Assembly (NCBI GenBank): GCA_021813305.1
Contig: JAKALE010000010.1
Span: 1-8,777, forward strand
Length of the DNA stretch: 8,777 nucleotides
From: a bacterium
Lineage (GTDB): Bacteria > Patescibacteria > Paceibacteria > UBA6257 > Brennerbacteraceae
Direction: 5' to 3'
A model generated the notes under the pieces. That model was not told the DNA's origin. It was given only the letters and a program-made list of their open reading frames with translations, and made no database searches. A program made the position numbers and the translations under genes. Below, one piece after another: positions 6,952-8,777 of this stretch (positions within the stretch are counted from its first letter, which is position 1; each line of letters begins with the position of its first letter).

Positions 6952-7388
6952 CCCGCATAAAAATCTCGCAATTGAAACAAAAGACGCGGGCATATCGCGC
7001 GTTTTCGAAAAAAGAATGGGCGTTGGTGCATCCGGAACATTTCGGAACGCGCAAGGATAAACGGTATTGGGAAAACCTTCCGGTGATCCTTGTCGCAAAG
7101 GACGGCGGAAAAATCGTGGGCACGCTGTCCGGTTCGCTTATGGGCGGCGTATTGTATATCGCGACGCTTATGGTCGCGCACGATGCGCGCGGCTCGGGAA
7201 TCGGTGCCACGCTCCTCAAGCAAGCCGAAGCGTACGCGCGCGGGCACAAAGGCCATAGGGCGTACCTTGAAACCGGTGTCGGGTGGCGTGCTGTCGGATT
7301 TTACGAAAAGCTCGGGTATAAACCAGAAGCGAAGTTACGAGACTTTTATGAGCATAAGGATTTTTGGGTAATGACGAAACGCCTGTAA
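6948..7388 (+). CDS. GNAT family N-acetyltransferase
   Basis: This is a small acetyl-CoA-dependent acetyltransferase of the GNAT fold, 146 aa, a normal single-domain length. The acetyl-CoA pyrophosphate loop is visible as RGSGIG at 81-86, after the beta-4 strand LYIATLMVAHDA (69-80), and is followed by the helix ATLLKQAEAYAR. The C-terminal motif B reads VGFYEKLGYKPEA at 116-128; Tyr119 or Tyr124 is a candidate general acid. The substrate is unknown: it could be a protein N terminus, a small amine or an antibiotic, and nothing here decides. The first 40 residues are Lys/Arg-rich. The ATG overlaps the holB stop as ATGA, so the two are probably co-translated. The last codons carry the -35 element of the next promoter. 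Confidence 0.85.
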   Translation: MTRIKISQLKQKTRAYRAFSKKEWALVHPEHFGTRKDKRYWENLPVILVAKDGGKIVGTLSGSLMGGVLYIATLMVAHDARGSGIGATLLKQAEAYARGHKGHRAYLETGVGWRAVGFYEKLGYKPEAKLRDFYEHKDFWVMTKRL

Positions 7389-7399
7389 TCTGCTATACT
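7371..7399 (+). promoter_or_regulatory. Extended -10 promoter for the 49-aa ORF-frr-rseP unit
   Basis: The -35 element ATGACG (7371-7376, 4 of 6 matches to TTGACA) sits inside the end of the GNAT gene. A 17-nt spacer leads to TATACT at 7394-7399, with TG at 7391-7392 giving the extended form TGCTATACT. Transcription should start near the A at 7407, leaving a leader of about 5 nt before the ATG at 7412. No Shine-Dalgarno sequence could fit in such a leader. Confidence 0.7.
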
Positions 7400-7411
7400 G
7401 CTCTTCACCGT

Positions 7412-7561
7412 ATGAGCAAAGCTTTGACGATCGTCGGTTGGTTCGTGATCATCGTGCTCGCCGCGCATTACGTTCCGTTGTTCATTGCGCAGGGCATTCC
7501 GCACGTCGCGCAGACCGCGCAGGCATTGACCACGAACATAACCTCGTTCATCCAGTTTTAA
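7412..7561 (+). CDS. 49-aa single-span membrane protein of unknown function
   Basis: I do not recognise a family. The ATG at 7412 lies 13 nt after a good -10 element, so I prefer it to the in-frame GTG/ATG-type codons upstream inside the GNAT gene. The product begins MSKAL, has one hydrophobic span at about residues 5-27 (TIVGWFVIIVLAAHYVPLF), then a Thr/Gln/Ala-rich tail of about 20 residues ending in TSFIQF. The positive N terminus suggests it stays inside, with the tail outside. It could be an uncleaved anchor or a signal peptide with a very short mature part. TAA comes 2 nt before the frr ATG, so frr is likely translated in its wake. It shares a hydrophobic span ending in PLF with the 27-aa ORF at 3458, which may be chance. 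Confidence 0.65.
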   Translation: MSKALTIVGWFVIIVLAAHYVPLFIAQGIPHVAQTAQALTTNITSFIQF

Positions 7562-7563
7562 TT

Positions 7564-8118
7564 ATGAGTGACACCATATCGAATTTCAAAACTCAATGGC
7601 TCAAAGTCATCGAGGCGTTTCGCGTTGATGCAGGCACGATCCGAAGCGGCAGGATTTCGCCGACCTTGGTTGAAGATATTATGGTGGATGCGTACGGACA
7701 ACAGATGCCCGTGAAACAGATCGCCGCAATCAGCTCCCAGGGCCCGATGACGTTGGTCATCCAGCCGTGGGATCAGTCCGTGACTCCGTCGATCGAAAAA
7801 GCAATCCGGGAATCGCCAATCGGTGTCATGCCGACCAGCGAAGGCAACCTGGTGCGCTTGAATTTTCCGCCGTTGACCGAAGAAAAACGCCAGGCATTGC
7901 TCAAAGTGCTGGGACAGAAATCCGAACAGTATAAGATCCAATTCCGGCAGCTGCGCGACGATGTGCGCAAGGAGATCCAGAAAATGGCGGAGTCCAAGGA
8001 GATCGGCGAAGACGAAAAATTCCAGATGAACGAAAAATTGCAGAAAGAAGTCGACGCGTTCAATGCGCAGATCGAGGAAATCGCGAAGAAGAAGGAAACT
8101 GAAATCATGACCGTTTAG
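7564..8118 (+). CDS. frr: Ribosome recycling factor
   Basis: With EF-G, this factor splits post-termination ribosomes so that they can start again. It is a cytoplasmic protein of 184 aa, against 185 in E. coli. The start at the ATG at 7564 gives the expected N terminus MSDTISNFKTQW; the open frame extends upstream to 7438, but only in the shadow of the preceding ORF. Motifs: RSGRISP at 27-33 (usual RTGRASP), YGQQMPVKQIA at 44-54, SIEKAIRESPIG at 76-87, FPPLTEEKR at 101-109 and FRQLRDDVRKE at 127-137, which keeps the two conserved arginines of the tip helix. Domain II spans about 31-103, with the rest forming the three-helix bundle. The usual partners tsf and pyrH are not upstream. RseP follows after 2 nt. 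Confidence 0.95.
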   Translation: MSDTISNFKTQWLKVIEAFRVDAGTIRSGRISPTLVEDIMVDAYGQQMPVKQIAAISSQGPMTLVIQPWDQSVTPSIEKAIRESPIGVMPTSEGNLVRLNFPPLTEEKRQALLKVLGQKSEQYKIQFRQLRDDVRKEIQKMAESKEIGEDEKFQMNEKLQKEVDAFNAQIEEIAKKKETEIMTV

Positions 8119-8120
8119 CC

Positions 8121-8777
8121 ATGGTGTCGGTGCTTGTCGCATTGGTTGTTTTGAGTTTGTTGGTGCTGATCCATGAGTTCGGCCATTTCATGGTTGCCAA
8201 AAAGCAGGGACTGTTGGTCGAGGAATTCGGCATTGGGCTTCCGCCGCGCCTCATCGGAAAAAAAATAGGAGAAACGACATATTCGATCAATGCATTGCCC
8301 TTGGGCGGATTCGTGCGCATTTTCGGCGAGGAAGGCAAATCGGACGAATCGGTTGAGAACGAGTACAAGAGCAAAAAACTCGAGAAGCGCGCGTTTTACG
8401 CGCAAAAGCCGTGGAAACGCATGCTGGTGCTTATTGCGGGCATTTTCATGAATTTCCTGCTCGGGTTTTTGATCGTATGGGCATTGTTTGCGAAGGGAAC
8501 GGTCATGTTGTTGGGCGACGCGAACCGCCAGTATGCGCACGACATTGCGGTGACGGTTACCGGCGTTCAATCCGGATCGCCCGCAGAGGCTTCGGGATTC
8601 AAGCAGGGGGATGCGATCGAATATATGAAAGCGCAAGGATATGATCTGTATCCCAAGCGTATTGAGGATGTGCAGGGCTTTACCAAGCAATTCGCAGGTT
8701 CTGACGTCACGTTCCAGGTGAAACGCGACGGACAGACCGTGACATTGGACGCGACGCCGCGCCAGAATCCTCCGCAA
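8121..8777 (+). CDS. rseP: Site-2 intramembrane metalloprotease RseP, 3' end cut off
   Basis: This is an M50 family zinc protease that cleaves single-span proteins inside the membrane, for example anti-sigma factors and leftover signal peptides. The frame stays open from the ATG at 8121 to the window edge, giving 219 residues of an expected 350-450. The zinc motif HEFGH is at 18-22 within the first span (about 3-24), with His18, Glu19 and His22 all present. FGIGLPPRL at 36-44 and NALPLGGFVRIFGEEG at 57-72 are the typical membrane re-entrant region. A second span at about 100-123 carries AGIFMNFLLGF, where the family often has AGPxxNF. A PDZ domain starts near 143 (VTVTGVQSGSPAEASGFKQGD). The third zinc ligand (the C-terminal LDG motif) lies outside the window. 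It starts 2 nt after frr, and no Shine-Dalgarno sequence is evident. Confidence 0.92.
   Translation, partial: MVSVLVALVVLSLLVLIHEFGHFMVAKKQGLLVEEFGIGLPPRLIGKKIGETTYSINALPLGGFVRIFGEEGKSDESVENEYKSKKLEKRAFYAQKPWKRMLVLIAGIFMNFLLGFLIVWALFAKGTVMLLGDANRQYAHDIAVTVTGVQSGSPAEASGFKQGDAIEYMKAQGYDLYPKRIEDVQGFTKQFAGSDVTFQVKRDGQTVTLDATPRQNPPQ

Noticed and set aside
5803..7098. 431-codon open frame on the minus strand across mreB, holB and the GNAT gene
   Set aside because: It lies opposite three clear genes, its product is rich in Cys, His, Arg and Phe with no recognisable domain, and the open length follows from the rarity of TTA, CTA and TCA codons in the plus-strand genes.
1..8777. Defence system, prophage, transposon or CRISPR
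   Set aside because: No repeats, integrase, transposase, phage or effector-like genes were seen; every gene above about 180 nt belongs to a known housekeeping or common family.

Overview
The window is a dense, single-strand (+) stretch of bacterial core genome with no mobile element, CRISPR array, tRNA or rRNA that I can see. No gap between genes exceeds about 81 nt. The gene content suggests a small-genome bacterium of the Patescibacteria/CPR type. The clues are a MurE-like ligase lacking the usual N-terminal domain, frr directly followed by rseP, tiny membrane ORFs between genes, and start codons without Shine-Dalgarno sequences. This placement is inferred from gene style, not proven. TGA ends mgtA, the AI-2E family gene and holB at sensible places, so the standard code is used rather than the UGA=Gly code of Gracilibacteria and Absconditabacteria.

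Layout: (1) 1-2381, the 3' nine-tenths of an MgtA-type P-type Mg2+ ATPase, cut by the left edge. (2) 2394-4831, an AI-2E/PerM-family membrane protein, a 27-codon single-span membrane ORF joined to it by an ATGA overlap, and an N-terminally short MurE-like Mur ligase. (3) 4913-7388, the actin-like cell-shape protein MreB, the clamp-loader subunit delta' (holB) and a GNAT acetyltransferase (ATGA overlap with holB). (4) 7412-8777, a 49-aa single-span membrane protein, ribosome recycling factor (frr) and the start of the site-2 protease RseP, cut by the right edge.

Each of blocks 2-4 begins at an extended -10 promoter (TGnTANNNT) placed so that transcription should start on, or within about 5 nt of, the first AUG. 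Together with the lack of Shine-Dalgarno sequences at all nine complete start sites, this suggests leaderless or near-leaderless mRNAs here. Blocks 2 and 3 join envelope functions (membrane transport, peptidoglycan precursor ligation, MreB-guided growth) to replication (delta'). Block 4 joins translation recycling to membrane proteolysis.

No wholly new defence or mobile system is visible. The points most worth a second look are the leaderless promoter geometry, the 27-aa membrane ORF that lies in the murE frame and is separated from it by one UAG, the replaced residues in the MurE-like active site, and the altered phosphate loop in MreB.
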